Assembly: GCF_006149005.1 (NCBI RefSeq)
Contig: NZ_VBSL01000002.1
Location: 1-64,000, forward strand
DNA from: Larkinella sp. C7
Lineage (GTDB): Bacteria > Bacteroidota > Bacteroidia > Cytophagales > Spirosomataceae
DNA: 64,000 bases
Direction: 5' to 3'
Shown in pieces: positions 25,599 to 35,500 of the stretch. The first letter of the stretch is position 1. Every line of letters starts with the position of its first letter. The position numbers and the translations under genes were made by a program. The notes under the pieces were generated by a model. The model did not search any database, was not told where the DNA came from, and saw only the letters and a program-made list of their open reading frames with translations.

Positions 25599-25800
25599 TG
25601 GCCATTGAGCGTAGTTCTTCAATAGTCATCACTTTGCCTTTCCCTTCTGCAAAATCCTTCTCGCCTTGCTCTATGACTGAACGAAGGGTTTTCGTACCAA
25701 CTGTTTCGATACTGTATTCGGCTTTACAGAGACGAATAAGCCAAACGAATAACTTTACAAATTTGCTTTGTGTAGCGATGTGAATAGTAACTGCTGCCAT
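25585..25800 (-). CDS. Antitoxin of YoeB-type module
   Basis: From the Met at 25800 (MAAVTIHIATQSKFVKLF) the protein is 71 aa. The N-terminus reads as a short strand then helices, and the C-terminal half (IEQGEKDFAEGKGKVMTIEELR) is the flexible toxin-binding type seen in antitoxins. It does not show the usual YefM/Phd N-terminal motif. The cysteine- and Trp-bearing hydrophobic segment KLFVWLIRLCKAEY is unusual. Identity rests mainly on its position in front of the toxin with a 14-bp overlap. Confidence 0.65.
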   Translation of the reverse strand: MAAVTIHIATQSKFVKLFVWLIRLCKAEYSIETVGTKTLRSVIEQGEKDFAEGKGKVMTIEELRSMANEVA

Positions 25801-26076
25801 GACGCCGTACTTAATGGATAATACTAACGTATTTTTCATCAAATAACGCAAAAAATATTGATTTAGTTGTTACTACAGGATCTGAGCCTGCTGTCAAATA
25901 CAAAAGATAGTGTGAAAAGCAGGATTTGGGTGGACAATTCTTAATACAGAATAGGGACATTTCGATCCGATCATAAAACCAAAAATTCTTAGCTTCAGGT
26001 TCTGGTTTTCGATTCAACGTGGACAAAAATAGCTTCTCTTTGTGGGGCCGCAAGCGTCAGATGATCAACAAAATTG

Positions 26077-26700
26077 CTATTTCTCAATCACCTCGGTTTT
26101 CATCAGCGATTCGTCGAGCGGTTGCATCAATTCTTTGATTTCGGCTTTGGTCAGCTCCGGGTCGATCCAGCGACGCTGCTCCTCGTGACTGAGCATCAAC
26201 GGCATGCGCTTTTTGGTGTTGTGGATGTATTCCATGATCGGGTTGGCCGCCGTCGTCACAATGGAGAACGTCGGCCGGTTTTTCCAGACCGAATAAATAC
26301 AGCCCAACGCAAACGGTTTCGGGTCCGACAGGGTGATGTAATAGGGGATTTTCGATTTCCCTTCATGGCGCCATTCGTAGAAACCATCCACCAATAGAAT
26401 ACACCGGTGATTTACAATGCTGTCCTTGAAAGACGGTTTTTCGAAGATGGTATCCTCGCGGGCGTTCAGCGTCATCTTGGCCAGTTCAGCCGCTTTATCT
26501 TCTTTCGCCCAGGCCGGGATCAGACCCCACTTAAAGAGCTGGATGGTTTTGGGATCGTCTTCGGTGATGACCGGGAGCAGGGGATGCGCAAAACCAGACA
26601 CCCGGCCGGGCGGGGTGTAGTCGTCCGAAGCGGCCTGAGCGGCTTTCACCTGCCGGACCAGTTCGGCCAGGGGTGTTTGGGCGTTAACGGTGTAGCACAT
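26077..26700 (-). CDS. SRAP-domain protein (HMCES/YedK-like)
   Basis: The 207-aa protein starts MCYTVNAQ with Cys2, the residue that crosslinks to abasic sites in single-stranded DNA. It continues with FKWGLIPAWA, LNAREDTIFEKPSFK (active-site Asn), CILLVDGFYEWRHEGK (Glu) and the final HNTKKRMPLML (His), the four SRAP active-site elements. These proteins shield abasic sites from cleavage by forming a DNA-protein crosslink. The length equals the family. It lies 2.3 kb from the mutagenesis operon and could be under the same damage control, but no matching operator word was found by eye. Confidence 0.9.
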   Translation of the reverse strand: MCYTVNAQTPLAELVRQVKAAQAASDDYTPPGRVSGFAHPLLPVITEDDPKTIQLFKWGLIPAWAKEDKAAELAKMTLNAREDTIFEKPSFKDSIVNHRCILLVDGFYEWRHEGKSKIPYYITLSDPKPFALGCIYSVWKNRPTFSIVTTAANPIMEYIHNTKKRMPLMLSHEEQRRWIDPELTKAEIKELMQPLDESLMKTEVIEK

Positions 26701-26762
26701 AGAGTGAAGGTTTAGTCAGTAGGATAACCGGAAATCAAACGAAGTGTTGCCTTCGTTCTTTG

Positions 26763-27005
26763 CTATGCCGTACCCCGGTAGCGAAAGATCAGCTGGTCAT
26801 CGGTTTCCTCGACGAACTTAAAATTCAAATGACCGTCAAAACCGTTCGTGGTAAACGGAACGCTATAATTCAGCCAGCCGTCCTTGTAGGCGGTGCCGGT
26901 TTCGTTGCTAATATGGAGTTGCAGCAATTGCAGAATTAATTTGGTTGCAACCCGGCCAAAATCACCGGTAACGATGTTCTGATTCTGGATCGAGACGACT
27001 TTCAT
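26763..27005 (-). CDS. Hypothetical 80-aa protein
   Basis: No family is recognised. It reads as a beta-rich small protein (WLNYSVPFTTNGFDGHLNFKFVEETDDQLIFRYRG style pattern, in short pieces). It starts 62 bp downstream of the SRAP start on the same strand side and could form its own unit. Confidence 0.4.
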   Translation of the reverse strand: MKVVSIQNQNIVTGDFGRVATKLILQLLQLHISNETGTAYKDGWLNYSVPFTTNGFDGHLNFKFVEETDDQLIFRYRGTA

Positions 27006-27075
27006 GAACGGCGAGCTTTTCTAACGCCTAATCTAGTGAGAACCGTTCAAAACACCAATCCCTGACCGGGTTGGA

Positions 27076-27696
27076 TTATGAAGTTCTTGATTTGAAAACG
27101 GACGGTTCAAATAATGCAAGAATTTTTTTTGCACACTCTTCTACATCTCCGATTTTCCGGTATTCATTAATCAGACTGAGGCACCTTGCGTAAAATTCAT
27201 CATACCCCTTCAATGACGGCCCGATTTCAATGTCGATAACTACGTTGGATGAATAATTGGTTCCGGTGTTGTTTTTCCTTATACCCTCTAATTGCTCGTT
27301 CCGCTCTTTGGGGTAACCGCAGTCCATATAAACCAGGCAGTCATATTGTTCAATTACTGCGGGTAAAGCGGTGGTATATTCGGCATTAAAATAATGCGCC
27401 AAATGGGCAAAAGGATCATATCCCCATGTTCCGCCCAACTCTGTCCGATATCGGTTAAAAAGATCCAGATAAGGTTCGAAATTTCCAACCGAGTAATCTT
27501 TGCAGGCCTGGTGTAGTGACCGCAGCTGATTATTCAGATTTGTAGCCTGAAAGTGGGCTGTCATCATGCCCCTGAAGGCATCGTTATCAATATCTACGTT
27601 GGCCCATCCGAAAGATGATTCTCTCAGAAAGCGGGCCTGGTTGTTTGTTTCGTCTTCCAGATACTGGATTTGCTTTAAATCAATTAAGGCGTTCAT
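27076..27696 (-). CDS. Hypothetical 206-aa protein
   Basis: The start at 27696 (MNALIDLKQIQYLEDETNN) is preferred; an upstream Met gives a less plausible N-terminus. The protein is acidic, helical, with aromatic clusters (FEPYLDLFNRYRTELGG, DPFAHLAHYFNAEYTTAL) and a Cys pair in a YDCLVYMDCGYP motif. No family is recognised. Confidence 0.45.
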   Translation of the reverse strand: MNALIDLKQIQYLEDETNNQARFLRESSFGWANVDIDNDAFRGMMTAHFQATNLNNQLRSLHQACKDYSVGNFEPYLDLFNRYRTELGGTWGYDPFAHLAHYFNAEYTTALPAVIEQYDCLVYMDCGYPKERNEQLEGIRKNNTGTNYSSNVVIDIEIGPSLKGYDEFYARCLSLINEYRKIGDVEECAKKILALFEPSVFKSRTS

Positions 27697-27902
27697 GGTA
27701 TGTTGTTTTAAGTGGTATAAACTGGGTGCCATTGACCTACAGTAAGTTAACACTTAAATCTAAATAGTGCAAAGCTAAAGGCAGTGTCTTTCAGGTAAGA
27801 CCGAATCCAATCTAAAAAAGAGTATTTGGCTAAATGAGAAAAGCAAGCAATTTCGTTATCAAGTAAGTATGCGAAAAGTCGTAGCTCCAGATACAAAGTT
27901 GA

Positions 27903-28727
27903 TTATTTTGATTGATGCCGCTGTCGCCTTTCATTTTGTGATCGTTCCCATTCCAAATCTGAGTTGAAAGAATCACGGTTTAATTTGATTCCAAACTCAA
28001 AATCCTCATCAACCTTTTGACATTCTCCGTCTAAAGAGTCTTTAATAACATAGTGCAAAAAATGAGAAGCCATTATTGTAGAGCAATATTCTACTTCATT
28101 TAAATATAAGAGTTTTTTATCATCGAGAGAATTGTAGTCTTTTTTGACTATTATTTCACTCTTTGATTGCAATAAACCTGCTTTTTCACAGTACGGTACA
28201 TGAATATTTAAATAGGTTGGTAGGCCTAATCGGTGGAAAGAATTAAGGCGGGAATGTGCAAGGATAATTAGGATTTCAATAAGATAGTGTATTTTAATGG
28301 AGTCGATCAAAATAGCCAGATCCATAAATTCGCCATAATTTATATTCCCTGTAATATATGCGCCGAATGCTTTTGCCAACAAGGCTGCTTTCTTTTCATG
28401 GTCAAATCGTTCTAAATAAATAATAATTTGTTCTCCCAACTGACCTCTTGCCTTTTCATCATTGTTGTGCCTTTCCCAGAACTCTTCTTTCTGGTTTTCG
28501 GTAAATTCATCAAGATTATCAAGGAAGGATTTTACTTTCTTGAAAAACAGATGGTCACGAATTGAATTAAAGGCCTGAATACTTTTCGCGACAGTCCCCA
28601 AAAAAGGAATTTCTTTAATGAATGTATCTGGGAGATTAGAGTCAATAATGGCTTCCAGGGAATCCGTTATAATTTCTTCAATTGGTTTGGAAGGCGATTC
28701 TTGGCCACCTATAGAGACTGTTCCCAT
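27903..28727 (-). CDS. Hypothetical 274-aa protein next to tRNA-Thr
   Basis: No family is recognised. It is AT-rich in codons relative to the chromosome. It reads as mostly helical with a conserved-looking core (IIIYLERFDHEKKAALLAKAF, AYITGNINYGEFMDLAILI) and a hydrophobic helix (IHYLIEILIILAHSRL). No membrane segment is strong. A basic tail (RRQRHQSK) ends it. The low GC and the position at the tRNA side of the accessory region fit horizontally acquired DNA. Confidence 0.45.
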   Translation of the reverse strand: MGTVSIGGQESPSKPIEEIITDSLEAIIDSNLPDTFIKEIPFLGTVAKSIQAFNSIRDHLFFKKVKSFLDNLDEFTENQKEEFWERHNNDEKARGQLGEQIIIYLERFDHEKKAALLAKAFGAYITGNINYGEFMDLAILIDSIKIHYLIEILIILAHSRLNSFHRLGLPTYLNIHVPYCEKAGLLQSKSEIIVKKDYNSLDDKKLLYLNEVEYCSTIMASHFLHYVIKDSLDGECQKVDEDFEFGIKLNRDSFNSDLEWERSQNERRQRHQSK

Positions 28728-28797
28728 GGTTTCAATTTGAATCTGTCAAATCTACCAATAAGCGCAGAAAGTTTTGGCGCTCTGGTAATAAAAAGCA

Positions 28798-28848
28798 ATG
28801 GTGTCAGCTGTCAAAGCCTATATAAGGGGGTTTAACAGCTGACACCAT
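28798..28848. repeat. 14-bp perfect inverted repeat
   Basis: Arms 28798-28811 (ATGGTGTCAGCTGT) and 28835-28848 are perfect complements with a 23-bp loop. It lies in the non-coding stretch 28728-29134 before tRNA-Thr, upstream of the 274-aa gene. It may be an operator, a terminator or part of an attachment region. Confidence 0.45.
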
Positions 28849-28909
28849 CATTCTACCCAAAAATAGAGTATCTGGCCAGACCATTGATTAGTCAGTATTT
28901 TATCTTACA

Positions 28910-28957
28910 CGGCAAAACCGGCAAAAGAAGAAACGGGGAGTTCTGCCGGTTTTGCCG
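28910..28957. repeat. Second 14-bp perfect inverted repeat near tRNA-Thr
   Basis: CGGCAAAACCGGCA (28910-28923) and its exact complement at 28944-28957 flank a 20-bp purine-rich loop. The arms contain the repeated word CCGGCAAAA/TTTTGCCGG. No ORF covers it. The arms themselves are near-palindromic inside, so a complex structure is likely. Confidence 0.45.
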
Positions 28958-29134
28958 GTAGGTTACCTTAGTCGTGGAGATAAAAAATGGTTGTATTGGA
29001 CAGATAAGATCAACTTAATTATGGGGCATCTTGAAAGGCCGCCAGAATGATGTCCCAAAGAAATTGTGTATCAAACGGTGTATCAAAGAAAAAGCCACCC
29101 CGTTTATAGAGTGGCTAATTCACTGATAATCAAG

Positions 29135-29207
<73 letters not shown>

Positions 29208-29357
29208 AATTCGATTTGAGTGTTCTGCCACCGGGGCAGTCAACCGAAAACCGGGCGTGCTGGATGGCTTTCTTTAAATCTGGTGCAAAAATAGCAAATT
29301 TGCCTTTTCGGTCAAAGAAAGACTCCTTTATTTTTCCATCCGAAGCCGTTTTTTTGT

Positions 29358-31565
29358 TTACTGGGCTTCCCGAATCACTTTCAACTGGTGCTTCAGATCA
29401 TCCAGTTGCTTCTGGGCCACCTGAATCTTTTTGTCGATGTCGGCCCGCAGCTTATCCGCACCTTTCGAACGGCTGAAAAATTCGATGTTGTTGTTATACA
29501 CCGCAATATCGTTTTCCAGTGTCGTCATTTTCCGGCGAATATCGCCTTCTTTTTTGTACAAATCCCGCGATGAACCGGTTTCGCGGATCATCTCCGCTTC
29601 ATTCTCAAGCGTCAGCCGTTCTTTCTCTCTTGGCGAAATTTTCCCGTTGGCCCCCACAAACAAGTTGACCGCATTGATGTACCGCTTCTGAATCGACTGC
29701 ATGTCTTTCTTCGGCACATAGCCAATTTGCGACCACTCTTTTTTGAAGTCGTTCAACTGCGCCAAATCCGCATTACCACTGTTTGCTACGGTTTCGATCC
29801 GCTCGCAAAGCGCTATTTTTTTCGCCAGATTTTCTTCAAACTCTTTTTCAACCTCCTGGTTCCGGGAGCGTTTTTTGTTGAAGAAACCGTCGCAGGCGGC
29901 TTTGAAACGTTCAAAAATCGTGTCCTTAAATTTCTCCGGAACCTGACCGATGTTTTTCCACTGACGTTGCAATTCAATGACTTTCTGGGTGGTTTCGGCC
30001 GATTCTTCGCCCGACTCCAGAATGCCTTCTACTTCTTCGCACAACTGGGTTTTGGCTTTCAGGTTTTGCTCCCGCTTGCTTTCAAGTTGTTTGAAAAACT
30101 CACCTTTATGGTGGAAGAACTGCTTGAGGGCAGCCCAGAATTTCTTGCTCAGTTCTTTACCTTCGTCGCGCGGCATCGGCCCCCGAATGTTGTTCCAACG
30201 ATCCTGGATCGTCATCACTTCGCGGGTTTTTTCGTTCCAGTCGTTGATGCTGTTCGAGGTGAACGACGTAAACGGAATCAGTTCTTCGTAGAGTTTGGAT
30301 TTCTCTTCATACAACTGTGCGCCTTCTTTCCGAATCTCTTCGTTCTGCCCGCGACGGCGGTCGTAGAGCGTATCGAGCGCTTTTTTGAAGCGTTGCCACA
30401 AAACTTCCTGCTCCGCTTTCGGAGCCGGCCCGACGTGTTTATATTCTTCGAAAAGCGCGTTGGCTTCGTCAATAACCGCTTTGGTTACCGGACTGCCTTC
30501 GTTCGCCTGAACCATCGCTTCCACTTTTTCACAAAGCTCCGCCTTCTGGGTCTGGTTCTTTTTCCGATCTAGTTCTTTTAGTTCGAAATAAATATTCCGG
30601 TTGCTGTAGTAGCGGTCAACCAAGGCATGATAAGTGGCCCAAAGCGTCGCATTGTGGGGCGACGACACATTCCCGGCGGCTTTCCACTCGTCCTGAATGT
30701 GCTTGAAACCGTTCCAGCTCGTCTTCGGATCACCGGCGTTGTTTTCGTCGGCTTCCACCAACTCCCGCAACCGGCGCAGCAGTTCCGTTTTCAGGTTAAA
30801 ATTGTTATCCTTGGCCTTTTCGAGTTGCTGGAAATACTGATTTTTCTGGTCTTTAATCTGCTTGAACAGACTATCAAACCGCCCTACCAGTTCATCGGGT
30901 TTGAACTCGAATCCTTCTTCTGAACCGGTTTCCTGCACGTACCGCTGCAGGGCTTCGGCCCGGTCCGACGCTTTCGATTGATCAAACAACGGACGTAATT
31001 CTTTCAGGACGTCATCTGCCCGACGATAGTCCGATGCCGAAACCGCATCCGTCTTCAAAGAAGCCAGATTTTTTTCGAGCAATGCGACCATGTCCGCCCG
31101 GGAAAGCTGGCTGTAATCGGCAGCCGGAGTTACCTCCTCCAGTTCCAGTTCGGCTGATTCGGTGGGTTCAACGTGCATTTCTGCCACCGCCGAAGTCTCC
31201 GGTACGGATTCTTCAACAGCCACAGGTTCTGCAACCGGTGCCGCTTCAGCAGAAACCACCTCCTGGCCGGATTCGTCAGCAACCGTCGGCTCCGTTGCCA
31301 AAGCTACCGGCGTTTCCGCTCCTTCCGGCTCGGGCGCTCCCAAATCGGTTGTTTCCTGATTGAGTTCCGGCCCCACCGTGTCAGCGGGTTCCGGAGCCGA
31401 TTCTACTTTGTCAGCCGGTTTTTCGTTCGATTCCAGTTCCACTTTGTCAGTCGGTTCCTCGTTTGATTCTACCGCATCAGTCGGCTCAGTCTCCGGTTTT
31501 ATCTCGTGAGATGCGTCCAGATTCTGTTCCTTGCGTTCAGTTATTTCTTGCTCTTCGCTCGCCAT
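29358..31565 (-). CDS. DUF349 domain-containing protein
   Basis: The 735-aa protein has a long acidic Glu/Pro/Val-rich N-terminal stretch (about 1-150) followed by several DUF349 helical repeats in sequence. Each repeat contains W plus the pattern [65 protein letters not shown] and [15 protein letters not shown]. The C-terminal coiled coil ([24 protein letters not shown]) ends it. DUF349 proteins are Bacteroidota-typical and their function is unknown. It is divergent from pdxH. Confidence 0.85.
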   Translation of the reverse strand: MASEEQEITERKEQNLDASHEIKPETEPTDAVESNEEPTDKVELESNEKPADKVESAPEPADTVGPELNQETTDLGAPEPEGAETPVALATEPTVADESGQEVVSAEAAPVAEPVAVEESVPETSAVAEMHVEPTESAELELEEVTPAADYSQLSRADMVALLEKNLASLKTDAVSASDYRRADDVLKELRPLFDQSKASDRAEALQRYVQETGSEEGFEFKPDELVGRFDSLFKQIKDQKNQYFQQLEKAKDNNFNLKTELLRRLRELVEADENNAGDPKTSWNGFKHIQDEWKAAGNVSSPHNATLWATYHALVDRYYSNRNIYFELKELDRKKNQTQKAELCEKVEAMVQANEGSPVTKAVIDEANALFEEYKHVGPAPKAEQEVLWQRFKKALDTLYDRRRGQNEEIRKEGAQLYEEKSKLYEELIPFTSFTSNSINDWNEKTREVMTIQDRWNNIRGPMPRDEGKELSKKFWAALKQFFHHKGEFFKQLESKREQNLKAKTQLCEEVEGILESGEESAETTQKVIELQRQWKNIGQVPEKFKDTIFERFKAACDGFFNKKRSRNQEVEKEFEENLAKKIALCERIETVANSGNADLAQLNDFKKEWSQIGYVPKKDMQSIQKRYINAVNLFVGANGKISPREKERLTLENEAEMIRETGSSRDLYKKEGDIRRKMTTLENDIAVYNNNIEFFSRSKGADKLRADIDKKIQVAQKQLDDLKHQLKVIREAQ

Positions 31566-31583
31566 ACGATCTTTAGGAATCGT

Positions 31584-31599
31584 TACTTTTGCAAAAATA
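31584..31599. promoter_or_regulatory. Divergent promoter-like boxes between DUF349 gene and pdxH
   Basis: TACTTTTG (31584-31591) on the plus strand and TATTTTTG (complement of 31592-31599) on the minus strand both match the Bacteroidota -7 consensus TAnnTTTG, back to back. No clear -33 box is visible for either. They would drive pdxH and the DUF349 gene. Confidence 0.4.
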
Positions 31600-31661
31600 C
31601 GAAAAAAAGCGGATTATTATTTCTTTACAGACCGCATCACCGGATCGAATCCCAAACACCC

Positions 31662-32303
31662 ATGCTATCTCCCCTGGCTGACCTACGCAAAGAGTACACC
31701 CTAAACGGGTTGGACCCGTCAGATGTTACCCAAAATCCGTTCGATCAATTTCAACGCTGGTTCACGGAAGCCCTGAATGCGGGTGTTCCGGAGCCCAATG
31801 CCATGCATTTGGCCACGGTTGGTCCGCAAGGACGGCCTTCCGGACGAATTGTGTTGCTGAAAGGCTTCGACGAAAACGGCTTTTCTTTTTTCACGAATTA
31901 CCAAAGCCGCAAAGGTTTTGAGTTGGCCACACACCCCTTTGCCGCACTGACCTTTTTTTACGCCGAACTCGAACGCCAGATCCGGATCGAAGGCGCGATT
32001 CAGAAAGTATCCCCGGAAGACTCTGACATTTATTTTCAGAGCCGCCCACGGGGCAGCCAGATCGGGGCCTGGGTTTCACACCAGAGTTCAGCCATTGAAA
32101 GCCGTGAGGTACTCGAAAACCGCCAGCGGGAACTGGAGCTACTCCATAAGAACCAATCCATTCCGCGCCCCCCACACTGGGGCGGATACCTCCTGATTCC
32201 CGATCGCATCGAGTTTTGGCAAGGCCGGCCCAGCCGTTTGCACGACCGGGTTTTGTACCGAAAAGAAGAAGATAATTGGGTAATTGAGCGGCTGGCGCCG
32301 TAG
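31662..32303 (+). CDS. pdxH: Pyridoxamine 5'-phosphate oxidase
   Basis: The ATG at 31662 ([16 protein letters not shown]) gives 213 aa, the usual PdxH length; the longer open frame upstream is not family-like. Conserved parts are visible: [74 protein letters not shown], and a C-terminal [24 protein letters not shown]. It oxidises pyridoxine- and pyridoxamine-phosphate to pyridoxal phosphate with FMN. It is convergent with bshB1 across a long palindrome. Confidence 0.95.
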   Translation: MLSPLADLRKEYTLNGLDPSDVTQNPFDQFQRWFTEALNAGVPEPNAMHLATVGPQGRPSGRIVLLKGFDENGFSFFTNYQSRKGFELATHPFAALTFFYAELERQIRIEGAIQKVSPEDSDIYFQSRPRGSQIGAWVSHQSSAIESREVLENRQRELELLHKNQSIPRPPHWGGYLLIPDRIEFWQGRPSRLHDRVLYRKEEDNWVIERLAP

Positions 32304-32320
32304 TGGAAGGATGGGTTATG

Positions 32321-32375
32321 AATGATGAGTTATGAATTTTCGAGCCAGCTCGTTCACCATTCATAACTCATCATT
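32321..32375. repeat. Long palindromic repeat between pdxH and bshB1
   Basis: The arms at 32321-32337 and 32359-32375 are perfect 17-bp complements made of the words AATGATGAGTTATGAAT, and the loop has a nested CGAGC/GCTCG pair. It sits between convergent genes and overlaps the last two bases of the bshB1 stop. It belongs to the repeat group described in the findings and may work as a two-way terminator. Confidence 0.7.
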
Positions 32376-33108
32376 ATTTTAAATCAAACAGATTTTTCAC
32401 CCCAATCGTCCGATCCACGGTGAACCCTTCACCGTATTTGACGCCGATGACGTGGCCGAACTCTTCGGCGCGGGCGCGCAGAAATTCCATGAATTCCTGG
32501 CTGGCAATGTAACTCATGGGTTCGTTGCTCTTCGGATCATAGAACTGACTCTTGTAGGCCAGCAGCGACGCCTGTTTCTTCTCGTAGAAATCGGTAATAT
32601 CGACAATGAAATCCGGTTTGATGTAGCGATCCTGAATCAGGTGATACACCAGTTTCGGACGCCAGGCCTCCTGCTCCAGCCCCGTCGCGTCAGCACCAAG
32701 ATTATCAACGGTTTTGATTTGCCGCAGCCCCGAATAAAAGCACGCATCCACCACCAGTTCCGACGCCCGCCCGTGGTCGGGATGGCGGTCGTAAATGGCA
32801 TTCGTGATCACAATATCGGGTTGATAGCGCCGGATTGCTACCATCAGCGCCTTCTGGTGTTCTTCATCGTTGCGAAAAAAACCGTCCCGAAAACCCATGT
32901 TTTCGCGTGCCGACAGCCCCAGAATCCGGGCAGCCGCATCGGCCTCCTGCAAACGAATTTCGGGCGTTCCACGCGTTCCCAGCTCTCCGCGTGTTAAATC
33001 CACGATGCCAACTTTTTTACCCTGTGCAACGAGGGAAAGAATGGTGCCGGCGCAGCCTAATTCAGCATCGTCGGGATGAACGGCAATGACAAGTAAATCC
33101 AGTTTCAT
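32374..33108 (-). CDS. bshB1: Bacillithiol biosynthesis deacetylase BshB1
   Basis: The 244-aa protein has the PIG-L/LmbE-type deacetylase motifs AVHPDDAELGCAGT (zinc ligands His and Asp), LTRGELGTRGTPEIRLQEADAAA, DGFFRN and DRHPDHGRASELV. It removes the acetyl group from N-acetylglucosaminyl-malate in bacillithiol synthesis. The set MKLDLLVIAVHPDDAELGC start and the NFVxxD type elements match BshB1 of Bacteroidota. It is the second gene after the M23 peptidase (3-bp gap), so they are co-transcribed. Confidence 0.9.
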   Translation of the reverse strand: MKLDLLVIAVHPDDAELGCAGTILSLVAQGKKVGIVDLTRGELGTRGTPEIRLQEADAAARILGLSARENMGFRDGFFRNDEEHQKALMVAIRRYQPDIVITNAIYDRHPDHGRASELVVDACFYSGLRQIKTVDNLGADATGLEQEAWRPKLVYHLIQDRYIKPDFIVDITDFYEKKQASLLAYKSQFYDPKSNEPMSYIASQEFMEFLRARAEEFGHVIGVKYGEGFTVDRTIGVKNLFDLK

Positions 33109-33111
33109 TCG

Positions 33112-34188
33112 TTAGTGGACTCTCAGTTTTTGTCCCGGCCGAATCCGTGAACGGGTTGAAAGGTGGTTTTTCCGGGCCAGCGTCGAAGCCGTCAATCCAT
33201 ACCGCCGGGCAATGCTGGTGAGGGTTTCACCCGATCGAACACGGTGGAGAACCGTGCGTTTGTAACGCGGCTTGAACCCGGACAAGTTGACGCTACTTTT
33301 CCCGCGTAAATAATCCCAGACCGAAGCGGTCAAAATGAAATGGTCGGAAATCAGGGAGTTGGTTGGGAAGTCGTAAACGAACGTGGGGCTGAAGGGGTTG
33401 CCCTCATACCGGGTTTCGAAGTGGAGGTGAGAGCCGGAACTGCGGCCGGTGCTGCCGCCTAGGCCAATCTGATCGCCGGCCTTGATGAGTTGGCCGGATT
33501 CGACCAGGGCCTTGGACAAGTGACCATACACGGTTTCCAGACCGTTGTAATGCCGAAGCAGAATATACCGGCCAAAGCCGCCACCGTCCCAGCCTGCCAC
33601 CCGCACAATCCCGTCAAAAGCGGCATAAACCGGGTCGCCGGTTTCCAGATCAAGATCCATTCCCTTGTGCCACCGCCCCCAGCGCGGGCCAAACATGGAG
33701 GTTACTTTTCCGTCGACGGTTGGGGCCGACCAATACCGGTTTTCGGCCGGGTCGTATAATTTCAGATCAATTACTTCGTCAAACTGGAGGGGGTCGATGC
33801 CATATGGATCGACGTTGTGAGGGTCCCAGATGGCATAATAATCCGCAATTTTCACCCAATCGTCACCCACCTGAACCGAGTCGATGTATTCGACCACGGC
33901 CGGTTCACCTTCATCGATGGTAGAAGTGTCCTCAGCAACTACGGGATTCACCTCTTTTTTGGGTTCAAACTGATTATTAAACCGCAGGTTGGAAGGTTCC
34001 TGTTCAAATTCCTCATCCGGCACCTGAACCGGCGATTGCGTGGGGAAGTTGGGATTTTCTTTCTCTGTTTTCTTTGGCTTGATGCTCAGGTTCTTCTTGA
34101 ATTTTCCACGTTCCTGTGCTTCTACGGTCGTTACGCTTGCCAAACAGCAAACGCTGGCGAACAGCCACCAGACTGCCAGTTTTCTCAT
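33112..34188 (-). CDS. M23 metallopeptidase with C-terminal LysM
   Basis: The start at 34188 (MRKLAVWWLFASVCCLASVTT) gives a clear signal peptide; the open frame upstream runs through a palindromic repeat and is not protein-like. Of 358 aa, a linker with Glu/Pro-rich residues is followed by the M23 domain (WGRWHKGMDLD zinc His and Asp, VYGHLS, GSHLHFE), then a LysM (VLHRVRSGETLTSIARRYGL, about 310-355). These enzymes cut peptidoglycan peptides in the periplasm. It precedes bshB1 by 3 bp. Confidence 0.9.
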   Translation of the reverse strand: MRKLAVWWLFASVCCLASVTTVEAQERGKFKKNLSIKPKKTEKENPNFPTQSPVQVPDEEFEQEPSNLRFNNQFEPKKEVNPVVAEDTSTIDEGEPAVVEYIDSVQVGDDWVKIADYYAIWDPHNVDPYGIDPLQFDEVIDLKLYDPAENRYWSAPTVDGKVTSMFGPRWGRWHKGMDLDLETGDPVYAAFDGIVRVAGWDGGGFGRYILLRHYNGLETVYGHLSKALVESGQLIKAGDQIGLGGSTGRSSGSHLHFETRYEGNPFSPTFVYDFPTNSLISDHFILTASVWDYLRGKSSVNLSGFKPRYKRTVLHRVRSGETLTSIARRYGLTASTLARKNHLSTRSRIRPGQKLRVH

Positions 34189-34213
34189 CCTTGGGGATAA
34201 AGTTTGACAAAAA

Positions 34214-34287
<74 letters not shown>

Positions 34288-34322
34288 AACGCCCTTTGTG
34301 GTGGTTACTAATTGTGTATCGT

Positions 34323-35276
34323 TTACGCTTCCGCGTGCATTTCAACTTCTTTCATGGCCAGATACCGCTCGGCATCCAGGGCGGCCATACAGCCCGTTCC
34401 GGCGGCCGTAACCGCCTGGCGATACGTGTTATCCTGCGCATCGCCACAGGCGAATACGCCCGGCACGTTGGTCCGGGTGCTGCCTTTTTCCGTCAGGATG
34501 TACCCGGTTTCATCCATATCAACGAACGGTTTGAAAATGGCCGTATTGGGTACGTGACCAATGGCGACGAAAAATCCGGAGACATCGATCACCCGTTTTT
34601 CACCCGTCACCGTATTTTTGATCAGCGCACCGGTTACTTCCTCCTCACCCAGTACTTCTTCCGTTTCACTATTCCACAAAATTTCAATATTGGGGAGCGA
34701 TTTCACGCGGTTCTGCATGAATTTCGAAGCCCGCATTTCGTCCCGACGGACGATCATATACACTTTTCGGCACAAATTGGCCAGGTAACTCGCTTCTTCT
34801 GCCGCTGTATCACCCGCGCCTACAATGGCGACGTCTTTCCCCCGGAAAAAGAAGCCGTCACAAACCGCACAGGCCGAAACGCCCAGGCCGTTCAGGCGCA
34901 TTTCCGACGGCAACCCGAGCCATTTGGCCGAGGCTCCGGTTGAAATAATCACCACATTGGCACTAATTTCCTGCTGATCGTCCACCATAGCCTTGTGAAT
35001 GGTTCCGGAGAAATCAACGGCGGTGACGACACCATACCGGATGTCGGTTCCAAACCGGCGGGCCTGCTCTTCGAGGTCCGTCATCAGTTGGGGGCCGTTA
35101 ACACCGTGGGGATAGCCCGGAAAATTATCAACTTCGTTGGTGATGGTGAGTTGGCCGCCCGGTTGCATTCCCTGGTATAAAACGGGCTTCATGCCTGCAC
35201 GGGAAGCGTAGATGGCGGCAGTATATCCGGCCGGGCCGGAACCAATAATAAGGCAATTGACGTGTTCGGTGGTCAT
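34323..35276 (-). CDS. trxB: Thioredoxin reductase
   Basis: The 317-aa flavoprotein has the FAD motif IIGSGPAGYTAAIYASRAG, the redox pair CAVC (Cys136/Cys139) and the NADPH motif VGAGDTAAEEASYL. The length is standard. It reduces thioredoxin with NADPH in the cytosol. It lies upstream of the M23-bshB1 operon, separated by the palindrome. Confidence 0.95.
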   Translation of the reverse strand: MTTEHVNCLIIGSGPAGYTAAIYASRAGMKPVLYQGMQPGGQLTITNEVDNFPGYPHGVNGPQLMTDLEEQARRFGTDIRYGVVTAVDFSGTIHKAMVDDQQEISANVVIISTGASAKWLGLPSEMRLNGLGVSACAVCDGFFFRGKDVAIVGAGDTAAEEASYLANLCRKVYMIVRRDEMRASKFMQNRVKSLPNIEILWNSETEEVLGEEEVTGALIKNTVTGEKRVIDVSGFFVAIGHVPNTAIFKPFVDMDETGYILTEKGSTRTNVPGVFACGDAQDNTYRQAVTAAGTGCMAALDAERYLAMKEVEMHAEA

Positions 35277-35500
35277 CGTCTGACAAAGAATAGAATGTTT
35301 AATCTGGTCGGCTTTTGCTTAAATACGGAGCCAGACACTGAAAAAACAAGCGCAAAGGTGCAAAAAATTCCCGGCGAAACCAAGTTAAAGGAGAATGAGC
35401 CCTGAACTCTGAATAATGAAAAAATAAGGCAAAATCCTGCTCTTTTGTGGCCATTTTGCCCTTCCCTGCTCCGGCTTCACCATTCAAGCTTCTTTAAATT

